A stretch of DNA of 64,000 nucleotides from Agapetus fuscipes (lineage: Eukaryota > Arthropoda > Insecta > Trichoptera > Glossosomatidae), in contig OX637357.1 of NCBI GenBank assembly GCA_951799405.1, forward strand, positions 868,001 through 932,000, in the 5' to 3' direction. How positions within the stretch are numbered: position 1 is the first letter of the stretch; each line of letters starts with the position of its first letter. Below the pieces are notes generated by a model, which made no database searches, had not been told where the DNA came from, and was given only the letters and a program-made list of their open reading frames with translations. Positions 51,116 to 62,716 of this stretch are shown piece by piece. The translations under genes and the position numbers were made by a program.

Positions 51116-51728
51116 AGAATATAAATTATAGGTGTTCTAGCGAAATTGGGCTCCAGATTTCGGTGATTGTCCATCAGCCATTGCAATGTTACATTATTTA
51201 ATGGCGTGTATGTTTAATTTAGCATATTTTGGTTGCAGCAAGAGCTTAATCACATCTCGGATCTCCCCTCTATCACAGATCGTGTAGCGCTTGACCCAGT
51301 AACATGCTTTTTGTTATATTACACGTAATTCCATGGCATGTTCCATCAATACAGTATTCAAGTGATTTAGGACAGCTACTTAGTGCATGCAGTATGTGTA
51401 AGCAGTGACGGCTCGTCGATTTTTCATCGAGCAGTGCATTTTTATACTAGCCGTCATTGATTACCCCCCTAATATATTTGAATACCTACCAACTTGGAGT
51501 ATTTTCATGTTCGCGGAGCTGTATAATATGTAAAATCATTATGAATGTATAATATGAGTTGACACAAACGGAATTTTATGCAGAACAAATGTGTAAGTAT
51601 TGGATCGTGGCATTATTACTGGGGGTGCAATGCACCGATGCACCTTACCTGGAGCCGTCACTGTGTGTAAGTGCAAACTAGCATGCGCCTGTTTTGAGCT
51701 TTGAAGCGACGACAACCAGGCTTGTAAA
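51116..51728. other. No recognisable gene
   Basis: About 600 bp. CAGTGACGGCTCGTCGATTT near 51404 and GGAGCCGTCACTG near 51651 are inverted, so a further hAT-like element of about 260 bp (51404-51663) is possible. Confidence 0.4.
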
Positions 51729-51980
51729 AAGGTCGATAGTTCAATTGGTAGAATGCTTGCATTCCATGCCGAGAGCAAGGGTTCGATCTCAAGGTTTACT
51801 CAGCCTTTACAAGAAATGAGAACCATAACCTCTCCGGGAGCTGGAAAACCCCCACTTCAACTGAAAGTGGTTGGTGTGAAACCGGCCCATAAAAATAAAT
51901 AGGTCCCGAATCGCCACATGCGACCCCTTCGGGGATAACGCAGGCAAGAAATTACACTAAATGTGTAGCTTAGTTGCGTT
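51729..51980 (+). mobile_element. SINE-C, + half of inverted pair
   Basis: GGTCGATAGTTCAATTGG head, deletion after the B box, then body and TTAGTTGCGTT end. Confidence 0.85.
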
Positions 51981-52178
51981 TTGCTGGAGACTCCTTAGAT
52001 TTCAGAGACTCTATGGGGTCTATGACACTTGCTGTAGTGCCGCAGAGGTGTTGTTTACGAGCTTGGTCGTCGCTAAAAAGCACCAATACTCAAGCAAGAC
52101 CCAATTGCTGTAAGTCGTGATGGACCTTTAGTGACCGGTCTTTGGTAAAGGTGTTATGAATTTTTTAACCAACAATTC
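51981..52178 (-). mobile_element. SINE-A2, head missing
   Basis: GGAGACTCCTTAGATTTCAG tail to GACCGGTCTTTGGTAAAGG; sits between two inverted SINE-C copies. Confidence 0.8.
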
Positions 52179-52260
52179 AATTTTCAACAATATCATCAAT
52201 AGACACATCCTTGTACGGCGGTGTGCAAGGATAAACTATCCGTCTGCTGATAAAAAAAAA

Positions 52261-52589
52261 AACGCAACCAAGCTAAACATATAGTGTAACTTCTTGCCGC
52301 GTTATCCCCGAGGGGGTTGCATGTGGCGAGTTGAACCTATTTATTTTTACAGGTAAGGGGGCCGGCCTTACGCCAACCACTTCAGATAAAGTGGGGGTTT
52401 CCCAGCTCCCGAGAGGGCTGGTACTCATTTCTTGTGAAGGCTGAGTAAACCTTGTCGGTATTTTTATTTTGGGGTTTGAAATGAGCACCGAAACGGGAAA
52501 TCATTTCTGACACCCTCGCCTCGGCGGGATTCGAACCCGAGCTCACGGCATGGAATGCAAGCACTCTACCAACTGAGCTATCGACCGGA
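52261..52589 (-). mobile_element. SINE-C, - half of inverted pair
   Basis: AACGCAACCAAGCTAAAC to GAGCTATCGACCGGAC. Nearly complete. Confidence 0.9.
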
Positions 52590-52970
52590 CTGATGATGAT
52601 GTTGGATAAGAAGCCAATGAAACGTCAGGAACACAGAAATTCTCTAATTAACGGTTCGTATAAATTAACAGTTATTTATTTTATTTCAAGTAATTTTACA
52701 AATATATCTCACGACCGTAAATCTTACGTATATTCAGTCAAATAATATACTTTACACCCCTTTAAATTTGTTCAAATTCACTTAACTATTACCCTTTCTA
52801 CTTGCACCATGTGATCAGTAGAGTAGAAGTAATATTAGTATGGTAAGCGACTGGGTTGGCGCATTCCGACGTCAGAAAATTCAGGTCCTGTCCGAGAAAA
52901 CCATATTATACCTCACAATACCGCAAACCCAACACTGACCACTGCTGTGTTTGCAAACATTTTTCATATT
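52590..52970. other. No recognisable feature
   Basis: Unique-looking AT-rich DNA before the 24-bp array. Confidence 0.35.
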
Positions 52971-53221
52971 CCATTCCTTGTCTTATAGGTTGGTATATTC
53001 CTTGACTTATAGGTTGGTATATTCCTTGACTTATGGGTTGGTATATTCCTTGGCCTAATAGGTTGGTATATTCGTTGACTTATAGGTTGGTATATTCCTT
53101 GACTATAGGTTGGTATATTCCTTGACTTATAGGTTGGTATATTCGTTGACTTATAGGTTGGTATATTCCTTGACTATAGGTTGGTATATTCCTTGTCTTA
53201 TAAGTTGGTATATTCCTTGAC

Positions 53222-53347
53222 TTATTTTTTATTTTTTTTTCGTGCACAACAGGTTACCCTAATTACAGTGCACCCTCACAGCTATCAACACGCTGGGAGG
53301 AACTCTTTTGCTAGATTTTTAAATCTTAATAAACTACATTAAAAAAA
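53222..53347. repeat. Spacer inside array, first copy
   Basis: T-rich start, then CGTGCACAACAGGTTACCC, CAGTGCACCCTCACAGC, CACGCTGGGAGGAACTC and AATCTTAATAAACTAC. The same block is at 54140-54289. Confidence 0.9.
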
Positions 53348-54139
53348 TGTCTATATTTGACTTATAGGTTGGTATATTCCTTGTCTTATAGGTTGATATA
53401 TTCCTTGACTTATAGGTTCGTACATTCTTTGACTTATAGGTTGGTATATTCGTTGACTTATAGGTTGGTATATTCCTTGACTTATAGGTTGGTATATTCA
53501 TTGTCTTATAGGTTGATATATTCTTTGACTTATAGGTTGGTATATTCGTTGACTTATAGGTTGGTATATTCCTTGACTTATGGGTTGGTATATTCCTTGA
53601 CTTATAGGTTAGTATATGGTATATTCCTTGACATATAGGTTGATATATTCCTTGACTTATACGTTGGTATATTCCTTGACTTATAGGTTGGTATATTCCT
53701 TGTCTTATAGGTTGGTATATTCCTTGTCTTATAGGTTGGTATATTCCTTGACTTATAGGTTGGTATATTCCTTGTCTTATAGGTTGGTATATTCCTTGAC
53801 TTATAGGTTGGTATATTCCTTGACTTATAGGTTGGTATATTCCTTATCTTATCTTATAGGTTGGTATATTCCTCGAGTTATAGGTTGGTATATTCGTTGA
53901 CTTATAGGTTGGTATATTCCTTGACTATAGGTTGGTATATTCCTTGACTTATAGGTTGGTATTTTCGTTGACTTATAGGTTGGTATATTCCTTGACTTAT
54001 AGATTGGTATATTCCTTATCTTATAGGTTGGTATATTCCTTGAGTTATAGGTTGGTATATTCGTTGACTTATAGGTTGGTATATTTCTTGACTATAGGTT
54101 GATATATATCTTGTCTTATAGGTTGGTATATTCCTTGAC

Positions 54140-54289
54140 TTATTATTATTATTTTTTTTTTTTTCTTTTCTTTTTTTTTCGTGCACAACAGGTTACCCTA
54201 ATTACAGTGCACCCTCACAGATATCAACACGCTGGGAGGAACTCTTTTGCTAGATTTTTAAATCTTAATAAACTACATTAAAAAATGTC
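54140..54289. repeat. Spacer inside array, second copy
   Basis: Same block as 53222-53347 with a longer T-rich start. Both copies are flanked by the same array phase (AAATGTCT(A/G)TATTTGACTT), so the array grew by a larger duplication of ~0.9 kb. Confidence 0.9.
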
Positions 54290-54676
54290 TGTATTTGACT
54301 TATAGGTTGGTATATTCCTTGACTTATAGGTTGGTATATTCGTTGACTTATAGGTTGGTATATTCCTTGACTTATAGGTTAATATATTCCTTGACTTATA
54401 GGTTGGTATATTCGTTGACTTATAGGTTCGTATATTCCTTGACTTATAGGTTGGTATGTTGCTGGACTTATAGGTTGGTATATTCCTTGACTTATAGGTT
54501 GGCATATTCGTTGACTTATAGGTTGGTATATTCCTTGACTTATAGGTTGGTATATTCCTTGACTTAGAGGTTGGTATATTCCTTGACTTATAGGTTGGTA
54601 TATTCCTTGACTTATAGGTTGGTATATTCCTTGACTTATAGGATGGTATATTCCTTGACTTATAGGTTAGTATATT

Positions 54677-55375
54677 AAGGCCCGGACTAAGGGCGGTTCG
54701 AGCGGTGCGACCGAACTAGGGCCCCCAAAAGTCGTATTCTTATCTAAATCTAAATCTAAGCTGCAAAGATATGTATCATTTGAGATTCATATTAAATGTA
54801 TTCCCACAAGCAGACATGCTTTTCACGCTTACACATGCCGCATATGGACCTACAATATAAAAAAACCCAATCTCAAATGAACATAAGCCCTGCAACTCTT
54901 GCCGACCTTCTCTGAAGCAGGGGTGACATTGGCAAAGTGAACCATTTTTTACAGTATGGGTGGTCAGCCGCATACCAACCTATCAGTCAAGTCTAATCAT
55001 TATTATATAAAAAAAAATACAAATAATGTGTAAAGATGCAACTTTTCATTACTTACAGTTCATAACGCCACGTTTTATACAGACAAAGCGTTCAATAATA
55101 AAGAAATAAAAGTTTCTCCCAACAAATCTTCCGGGGCCCCACAAGAACTGAATAGGGCCCCGAACGTGCCAAACAGTAATAAAGAAATAAAGTTTCTCCT
55201 CAAAACTAAAAAAAAATCAAGGTATGGAAAGATACCAAAAAAAACTTTTTATGATTTGATCTTAAAAAAAAACATTTTTTATGATTTGAAGAAATAGGGA
55301 TGGAAGGGGGAGAGGTTTTTTACAACGGGAGGGGGGCATATGGGGGGGGCCCCCTGAGGGGTTAATCCGGGCCTG
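54677..55375. mobile_element. Non-autonomous hAT inserted in the array
   Basis: AAGGCCCGGACTAAGGGC and GGGTTAATCCGGGCCTG are the ends. AGTATATT (54669-54676) and GGTATATT (55376-55383) are the 8-bp duplication. It carries an RTE-B copy. Confidence 0.85.
54741..54991 (-). mobile_element. RTE-B inside the hAT element
   Basis: CTAAATCTAAATCTAAGCTG to CAACCTATCAGTCAAG, complete. Confidence 0.9.
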
Positions 55376-55424
55376 GGTATATTCCTTGACTTAAAGGTTG
55401 GTATATTCCTTGACTTATAGGTTG

Positions 55425-55642
55425 GTATGAGGCTGACCACCCATACTGTAAAAAATGGTACACTTTGCTAATGTCACCCCTGTGTCAGGGAAGCTCGGCA
55501 AAAGTTGTAGGGCTTATGTTCATTTGAGGTTTGGATTTTATTTGTAAGTACACATTCAGCATTTGTAAGCGCGAACTACACGTGTTTGTTTATGGGCATG
55601 CATTTGAGAACTTTAAATAAATATATCCTTGCAACTTAGATT
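55425..55642 (+). mobile_element. RTE-B body fed by the array
   Basis: GGTATGAGGCTGACCACCC to CTTGCAACTTAGATTATTATT. Its 5' head is the last unit of the 24-bp array. Confidence 0.9.
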
Positions 55643-55661
55643 ATTATTATTATTTGGATTG

Positions 55662-55960
55662 GTCCGGCCGATAGCTCAGTTGGTAGAATGCTTGCATTCC
55701 ATGCCGAGAGCAAGGGTTCGATCTCCAACGAGGGTGTAAGAAATGATTTGAAAATGAAAACCATTTCGGTGTCTACTAAGCCCACCGGCAAGGTTTACTC
55801 AGACTTCGCAAGAAATGAGAACCACCCTCCTCGCCAAGCTTGGAAACCCCCACTACAACTAAAGTGGTTTGTGTAAGGCCGGCCCCCTTACCTGTAAAGT
55901 TGGGTAAGTCACGATCGCCGCATGCAAGAAGCTACGCTATACGTGTAGCTTAGTTGCGTT
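55662..55960 (+). mobile_element. SINE-C, + half of inverted pair
   Basis: GGTCCGGCCGATAGCTCAG to GTAGCTTAGTTGCGTTG. Confidence 0.9.
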
Positions 55961-55984
55961 GCCAAAAAAATACTATGGTGTCAC

Positions 55985-56263
55985 TTCATTATTCCCGGAA
56001 GGGTTTCGCATGTGGCGAGTGGAACCGATTTCTTTTTAAAGGTAAGAGGGCTGGTCATACGCCAACCACTTAAGTTGAAGTAGGGGTTTCCCAGCTGCTG
56101 AGGGGACTGGTACTCATTTCTTGTGAAGGCTGAGTAAACCTTGCCGATATTTCATTTTGGGTTTTGAAATAAACACCGAAACGGGAAATCATTTCTGACG
56201 CCCTCGTTGGGATTCGGTACTATGGAATGCAAGCACTCTACCAACTGAGCAATCGACCGGACT
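55985..56263 (-). mobile_element. SINE-C, - half of inverted pair
   Basis: TTCCCGGAAGGGTTTCGC to GAGCAATCGACCGGAC. About 25 bp from the preceding copy. Confidence 0.9.
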
Positions 56264-56521
56264 ATTGAATTATTTTGAATATAAAATGTTTTTTTTTGTG
56301 AAACAATAAACTTCACCTCTAGTTAATAAAAGGTAAGAATCTGTTACGCAAAATGCCGAGCACCGAATTATGTGTTTGTATGTGTGTGTGTGTAGCCGAC
56401 AGCGTTCTTATCCAACGCTCAACACGTCTTGGCCCATAGAAAGTAGAAACATTGGTGAATACATAACCAACAACGTGAAATTCTTATTATTATTAGATAC
56501 TTATGTAACGCTAGAAACAAC

Positions 56522-56915
56522 CTCTATAATCTATAATCTAAGCTGCAAAGATATATTATAATTTCAGATTCATATTCAAATGCATGCCCACAAACAGATA
56601 CGTGTAAGATCACGCTTACAAGCTGCGAGTGGACTAACAAATTAAAATCCAAACCTCACCTTTGCTGAAACAAAGATGATATTAGCAAAGTGGACCATTT
56701 TGTTTACAGTACGAGTGGTCAGTCTCATACCAACCTATTAGTCAAGGAAAACAAATAGTCAATTACATTTAACTTTATAAAACAAACTATTGAAACAATA
56801 AAATTTAAATGTAGGTACGAAGTATCTACATATGATAAATGAGAATTGAAAATTTAAAAGCCTCAGACTTAGCAGCCAACATTACAGATAAACTGCCATT
56901 TTTTTTCGGTACATT
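56522..56915 (-). mobile_element. RTE-B copy with LINE 3' UTR
   Basis: ATAATCTAAGCTGCAAAG, body with small deletions, head near 56745, then 3' UTR and ORF end (CAGCCAACATTACAG). Confidence 0.8.
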
Positions 56916-56935
56916 GTAGTTCATTTAAACTTTGC

Positions 56936-57152
56936 TCCAACCGCCATTCAACTAGGGGTGCCCAGTACCTCTGCAGACGCTTCTTCACTTTGTTCTGTCC
57001 TTGCACACTTCCTTCATTCATCACTCTCTCCATGCATGCTATTCTCTTTTTCACACTCTGCAGATTATAGTAATTTGCTAATTCTCTTATTTGATCAATT
57101 ACACAAATTTTGTCAGTCTTTTCTTTCTAGATGCCCGAATCCTCTCGTCTAA
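56936..57152 (-). mobile_element. RTE-2 3' end
   Basis: CTCCAACCGCCATTCAAC, GGGTGCCCAGTACCTCTGC, CTTTGTTCTGTCCTTGCAC: reversed RTE-2 UTR and ORF end, diverged. Confidence 0.75.
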
Positions 57153-57419
57153 CCTTATCTAGGTACTTCATAAACATCTAATCCATAGACAAAAACGTCA
57201 AATGTTTTTTTGTTATCTTCTGGCAGGGTTTATTTGTTATAAGGTAGTCCCACCTATCTCTATGTTATCACATATGATTGTTATTGTTATTACTCTGGGT
57301 TTCCCATAATAATATATTTTTTACACTGTTCACCGCATTTATCAAAAAAGTAATGATAACAAAATATAGCTAAGTATTTGGGTACTGTAAATGGTAATTT
57401 GATACTTATAATAATACTA

Positions 57420-57475
57420 GCTGACCCGGCAAACGTTGTTCTGCCATGTACATAATTTTAAGTAAATATTTTAGT
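57420..57475 (+). mobile_element. Start of a widespread insect repeat
   Basis: TAGCTGACCCGGCAAACGTT...GTTCTGCC is a phrase I associate with repeats in many insect genomes. It is cut off by RTE-B at 57488. The class is uncertain. Confidence 0.4.
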
Positions 57476-57487
57476 TTTTAAACAAAT

Positions 57488-57615
57488 ATCTTGGTTTTTA
57501 TGATGTAGGCTCACATGAGGCACGTGCAAGCGCGAACTTGTACGTGTCTGGTTGTGGGAATGCATGTAATGTGAATCTCCAATGTAACATATCTTTGCAA
57601 CTTAGATTAGATTAA
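57488..57615 (+). mobile_element. RTE-B 3' half
   Basis: GGTTTTTATGATGTAGGC to GCAACTTAGATTAGATTA. Confidence 0.85.
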
Positions 57616-58150
57616 AGAAAAATAACGTATGCAGGTATTGTGAGTGTGTTAGAATGAGATGTAGACAAAGAGAAAAATTAGGTTTTTTTTGCATGTCCTG
57701 GTGCAGGACAACTCATTTCCGTTGAAACCTCATTTTTTTTTTTTCGGACGAATACATTACTTTATAACAGTCCTTCGGACTGCTATAAAGTAAAAAAGGA
57801 GTGCTGTAGATGATAACCGCCGATAAAAACAAAAAAAAATAGTAATTCTTTGTTACATGAAGATGGAGGTGTTTTGAAAACGATATTAACGATTAAAAAA
57901 TTACAATCAAAGTGGTATAAGACAAAGCTTAAACTTTTTACTTTTTATTTTTACAAAGATTGAAAAAATCATGAAATTCTTAATTTAATGTATTTCATTA
58001 AAGCACCTGGCATATTCATTGCTTGATCTCTTAACACAAAAAAAAATGTACGGGCAGATGATCGAAAGAACGATACGTTTACTCTTTGTTTTACTCTTGA
58101 AAAGTTGGATTCGAAATGTGAAAATTTCAGATCGTATGTATGTTATGATG
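57616..58150. other. No gene
   Basis: Contains a small hairpin around CAGTCCTTCGGACTG (near 57768) and T/A runs; otherwise nothing supported. Confidence 0.4.
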
Positions 58151-58152
58151 AC

Positions 58153-58300
58153 CAGGCCCGGATTAACCCCTGTGGGGGCCCTGGTGCGAAAAAAAATCTC
58201 GGGGCCCCCTATAGCCCCCCCCCTTCCCCTCCCCCCTTCCCCTCCCCCCCCTTATCACAAAATCCCCTCCCCTCGCGCTTATTTTTTTTCAGAACGCAAA
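58153..58300 (+). mobile_element. hAT left end
   Basis: CAGGCCCGGATTAACCCC with GGGGGCCCTGG and C-rich runs matches the ends at 32146 and 54677. The right end may be the GGGCCCTG near 59600, which is unproven. Confidence 0.6.
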
Positions 58301-58337
58301 TATACAATTTACGAACATGCTAATTGAATGGTTGAAT

Positions 58338-58596
58338 TCCTTGATTCTATTCTTGACTTTTAGGTTGGTATGAGGCTGACCACCCATACCGTAAAAAGAT
58401 GGTTTACTTTGCCAATGACACCCTTGTTTCAGGGAAGGTCGGCAAGAGTTGCAAGGCTTATATTCATTTGAGATTGGGTTTTATATTGTAGGTCCACATG
58501 TGGCATGTGTAAGCGTAAACTTATACGTCTCTGCTTGCGAGAATGCATTTAATATGAATCTCAATTGATTTTCATCTTTGATTTAGTTTTAGATTA
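58338..58596 (+). mobile_element. RTE-B complete copy
   Basis: Begins with a doubled head (ATTCCTTGATTC, then ATTCTTGACTTTTAGG) and ends TTTAGTTTTAGATTA. Confidence 0.85.
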
Positions 58597-58669
58597 TAAT
58601 AAAAACGGTACTAATTAGTTAAAAAAAAATGCAAGTACAATGCTACTTCTTAGCAATTTTCCCTCCGAA

Positions 58670-58705
58670 TTTGCAGAGGTCTTTTGAGGTGTGATTCACA
58701 CATAA
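58670..58705 (+). mobile_element. SINE-A1 tail scrap
   Basis: TTTGCAGAGGTCTTTTGAGG...GTGATTCACAC. Confidence 0.6.
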
Positions 58706-58748
58706 TAGATAAAGATTATTTGACACATAAGTTTGTGTGAAACTGACC

Positions 58749-59180
58749 TCTATAATCTATAGTCATAGTTGCAAAGATATATTGACATTCAAGGCTCATT
58801 TTAATGCACTACCGGTCGATAGCTCAGTTGGTAGAGTGCTTGCATTCCATGCCGTGAGCTCGGGTTCGAATCCCGCCGAGAATGTCAGAAGTTATTTCCC
58901 GTTTCGGTGTTTATTTCAAACCCCAAAATAAAATACCGGCAAGGCTTACTCACCTTCACAAGAAATGAATACCAGCCTCCTCGGGAGCTGGGAAATCCCC
59001 ACTTCAAATGAAGTGGTTGGCGTAGCCCCCTTACATGTAAAAATAAATAGGTTTCACTCGCCACATGCGAAACCCTTTGGGGGAACGCGGCAAGAAGTTA
59101 CACTAGATGTGTAGCTTAGTTGCGTTTTTTTTTGCGTTGTCCACAAGCGTCACGTGTAATTATCGCCTTTGCATATTACT
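58749..59180 (-). mobile_element. RTE-B split by SINE-C
   Basis: Tail part 58749-58808 (ATAATCTATAGTCATAG) and a following part 59137-59180 (TCCACAAGCGTCACGTG) bracket the SINE-C copy. Confidence 0.75.
58810..59135 (+). mobile_element. SINE-C full-length, nested in RTE-B
   Basis: CCGGTCGATAGCTCAGTTGG, GGTTCGAATCCCGCCG, full body, TTAGTTGCGTTTTTTTTTGC end. Among the cleanest copies. Confidence 0.92.
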
Positions 59181-60338
59181 AGGGTGGTCACCTGTTCATC
59201 AAAAATTTACTTAAATCAAGTTAATATTATTATCACAAAGCTCAAAAAATCTGACATCCTATCAACCAAATTTACATTATTTTCGACACCGCCTATCTTC
59301 AATAAATCATCCATTGTTTAAATTTGCAATGTTTACTCTCTCGGCGCCAATGGCAATAAATGTTTTACAGCCGTCGGAGCCTTTTATTTTATATTTCCGC
59401 TGTGGACTTTACAAAGGCAAGTTATTCAGCTATTATCCTAGAAGTTCATTATAAGACACGAACAGGTGTCATAAAATCATACGCATTCGATACCTTTGTT
59501 TACCTATTCTTTTTTTCTGACTTCCTACCCAGAAACTTTTTTCTTTGTTACTGGAGGCTTTGTTTAAAATTTTTGGAGGCCCATTCAAGTCGTTAAGGGC
59601 CCTGTCCCGTTTGAACAAAATTAAAATTTAAAGTTTTTCGAATCTCGAACAGACAAACGTTGCAACGCATAAAACGACAAAATTCTCTAGTCCAGTATTT
59701 GTACACACTTAAAAAGATGATACAAATGTCAAATGTGTTTGGGGGCACCTTCCAATAGCATATACAGTTGTCGTTGAATCTTTACACACGATGTCCCATT
59801 TATTTTTAAACGTCGATCAAGTCAAAACACACTCACTGTTTATACTCTGTCTCTCTTTCACCCACGCGATACATAGGCGAAGGCTCTGCGCTCCTCACAC
59901 AACGACGCAAAAAGTGCAGTATGGTATAACATTTCCTAGATGTCATGTCGACGGGTAATAAATACATCGTAGCGGAAAAATGAAAACAATTTTCAAGACC
60001 TATGTTTTTTAGGTTTTTACTTTTTTCTTTATAAACTGTTTTTATGGCTATGTCCAGAGTGCATCAATATATAAATATATTTTATTTATATCGATGTCAG
60101 AGTGCAAATTACGACTAAAAAGAGAGAGAATTCTGACTCTTTTCACAGTTGAATCACATTCATCTTCACCAAAAACCTCATTAAAATATTCTTTCCATCT
60201 CTTTTTTAGAGAGATTTCCATCTCGTTTAATGAGAGTCATCCACTTTGCCTCAGCACGACAAATGTCAATCATGGGCACAATTTTTCCACACAAAGAAAT
60301 CCACAAGGGAATGTGGAAGTCTCACGATGGTACGCAAC
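59181..60338. other. No recognisable gene
   Basis: More than 1 kb without a recognised repeat family or exon. An open frame at 60094 runs into the next SINE-C and is not convincing. Confidence 0.4.
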
Positions 60339-60676
60339 GCAAAAAACGCAACTAAGCTACATATATAGTGTAACTTCTTGCCGCGTTATCCCCGAAGGGT
60401 TCGCATGTGGCGAGTTGAACCTATTTATTTTTACAGGTAAGGGGGCCGGCCTTACGCCAACCACTTCAGTTGAAGTGGGGATTTCCCAGGTTCCGAGAGA
60501 GCTGGTACTCATTTTTTGTGAAGGCTGAGTAAACCTTGCCGGTATTTTTATTTTGGGGTTTGAAATAAACCCCGAAACGGGAAATCATTTCTGACACCCT
60601 CGCGCTTGGTAGGATTCGAACCCGAGCTCACGGCATGGAATGCAAGCACTCTACCAACTGAGCTATCGACCGGACT
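60339..60676 (-). mobile_element. SINE-C full-length copy
   Basis: AACGCAACTAAGCTACATAT to GAGCTATCGACCGGACT. It abuts the LINE below. Confidence 0.92.
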
Positions 60677-60688
60677 CATGGTAGAACA

Positions 60689-62716
60689 GTGAATCAAATT
60701 GACCACCTTCTCGTTGAAAGGACACATCTAAGAATGATTCATGATGTTCGGAGCTATCGGGGGGCAGACTGTGACACATATCACTTCCTGTCTGTGGCAA
60801 TTTTCAAAGAAAAAATAATGAGTCATAATAAATCAAAACCGTCTTCAAGACTAAGATATAATCTGGACATCCTGAACAATAAAGAGGGATTAGAAAGGTA
60901 TAGAAAAGGCATCAATGACCAATTGCACAACCTGGGTAAGAGTCAGGTGGCAACTGAAGAAATAACTGAAGCCAGTGATAAGTAACCAGTACTCGGAATT
61001 TCAGATGTCTCAAGATGAAGTCTCAAGTGTGGAAGAAAGTGATCCTACAGCAAACCAGCTGAGGGTTGAAGAGTCTTGGAAGCTAATTATGCAGTTCATT
61101 AAGCAAACGGCTGAAAAGGAGATTGGGAAGATGGATCAACATGCAAGTAAGCCATGGTTTGATGAGAAATGCAGGCGTGCTGTTATGTGGTGGAAGGAAC
61201 TCAGAAACTGTCTTCTTCAAGGAAGTAACCAAAACATGGAGAATGAATGGAAAGGAAGAAAAAGACAAGTACGAAACCTCCTGAGAGCCAAACGCTTACA
61301 TCATAACCGGCTGATGGAGAAGCTTGAGAGTGACAATAGGGATGGGAGGAACTCTAGGAAATTCTTTGATTCCGTCAGAAAGGCGAAGTGTGGATTTCAA
61401 CAGCGTAGTAGCCAGATAAGGAATGAACAGGGAAACATCATTGCTGATCGAGATCAAATACTTGATGTGTGGAAGAATCATTTCACTGGATTGCTGCGAG
61501 GTGAGAGTCCGGATAATCCTTTGCAACCATCTAGAGTTCTCACGGTGGAACCCAAAGTTCCTCCACCAAGTCGAGATGAGGTAGTACAGGCAATTAAGAG
61601 TTTAAAGAAGTCAAGAGCTCCTGGAAACGATGATATCCCTGCTGAGTTACTGAAATGTGGCGGAGAAGCCTTAGAAAATGCTCTGTGGGGTCTTTATCAG
61701 GATGTTTGGAAACATGAGGTAGTGCCGGATAGCTGGAAAGTTGCACTATTGTGTCCAATACATAAAAAAGGAGACAAAATGATATGCTCTAATTATAGAG
61801 GTATCTCACTTCTCCCAGCGGCATACAAAATATTGTCTAATATTCTGGTAAGAAGAATTATGCCATATGCTGAATGTGCTCTTGGAGAGTACCAAGCAGG
61901 TTTCAGAAGGAATCGGAGCACAACCGATCAGATCTTTTCTTTGAGGCAAATATTAGAGAAGAAGTGGGAATATGCTTAAGATACTCACTGCCTTTTTGTC
62001 GACTTCAAGACTGCTTATGACTCAGTGCATCATTTGGGGCTGTGGAGCGTTTTACGAGACTAGGGAATTCCTGGAAAACTCATCAAACTGGTTCAGATAT
62101 CCATAGAAAATTCAAGAGCTCAAATACTGCTGCAGGGACAGGTCTCGGATCCCTTTGAGATCAGTTCAGGCCTAAAGCAGGGTGACGCCCTTTCTCCATT
62201 GCTCTTCAACCTAGCCTTGGAAAAGGTCGTGAGAGAAACCAAATCTGTGTATGGTGGAATCCCCATAGTAAGTACCATTAGGCTGCTGGGATATGCGGAT
62301 GATGTGGTGCTTCTGGGAGAGAACGCTGCACAGCTCCGGGCGCTCTTTTTACCAATGGAGAGAATGGCAAGGAGGATAGGATTGAGAATTAATGAGGGGA
62401 AAACTGAATACTTGCGTATGGCGCGGCGGGATATTCAAGAAGATTTGAATGTAGATAATTACAAGTTTAAGAACTGCAATTCATTCAAGTACTTAGGTAC
62501 CCTTATAAATGACAAAAATATCCTATCCTCAGAATTACATGCCCGAATTCACTCCGGCAATAATGCTTTTTTTGGCCTTAGAGGGCTATTGTGCTCAAAA
62601 TGGCTATCCCGCTCCACAAAATTCAAGATTTACACTTCCATTGTTCGGCCAGTTGTGTTGTACGGATGCGAAGCCTGGAGTTTGACTCAAAAACAAGAAA
62701 AATCTCTCCTCACATT
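60689..62716 (+). pseudogene. RTE-like LINE: endonuclease end and reverse transcriptase
   Basis: The first frame (60689-60985) reads NQIDHLLVER...DVRSYRGADCDTYHFLSVA, the C-terminal end of an APE-type endonuclease, with Y where the catalytic-end motif normally has D/S before H. After a frameshift at about 60975 the RT frame carries SRAPGNDDIPAELLK, WKVALLCPIHKKGD, NYRGISLL, EYQAGFRRNRSTTDQIF, DFKTAYDSVH, GLKQGDALSPLLFN (62169) and the active-site YADD (62292-62303), then NEGKTEYL, KYLGTLI and VRPVVLYGCEAW. Two in-frame stops (61977, 62061) kill it. The C-terminus is cut at about 62716. The 5' part is missing where SINE-C abuts. Domain order and motifs fit the RTE/BovB-like group. Confidence 0.92.

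Larger units (their letters stand above)
52974..55424 (+). repeat. 24-bp tandem array made of the RTE-B head
   Basis: About 60 units of TTCCTTGACTTATAGGTTGG + TATA, with variants (TCG for TCC, GTCTTA for GACTTA, 22-23-bp units). Because 24 is a multiple of three, the array gives 8-residue repeats in translation, which are not meaningful. Two ~130-bp spacers and one hAT insertion (54677-55375) interrupt it. The last two units run straight into the RTE-B body at 55425. Confidence 0.95.

Noticed and set aside
53357..54567. Open frames of 75-94 codons with an 8-residue repeat, on both strands
   Set aside because: They arise because the 24-bp DNA unit is a multiple of three. Spacers and indels break them, and the unit is the non-coding head of RTE-B.
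52974..54676. CRISPR-like array
   Set aside because: Units are head-to-tail with no spacers, the genome is eukaryotic, and the unit is a retroelement head.
58019..58327. Proline-rich 102-codon frame
   Set aside because: The proline run comes from the C-rich subterminal part of a hAT end.
58810..58885. tRNA gene in the SINE-C head (and similar heads elsewhere)
   Set aside because: A and B boxes are good, but the acceptor ends do not pair and the sequence continues into the SINE body; it is a SINE promoter.
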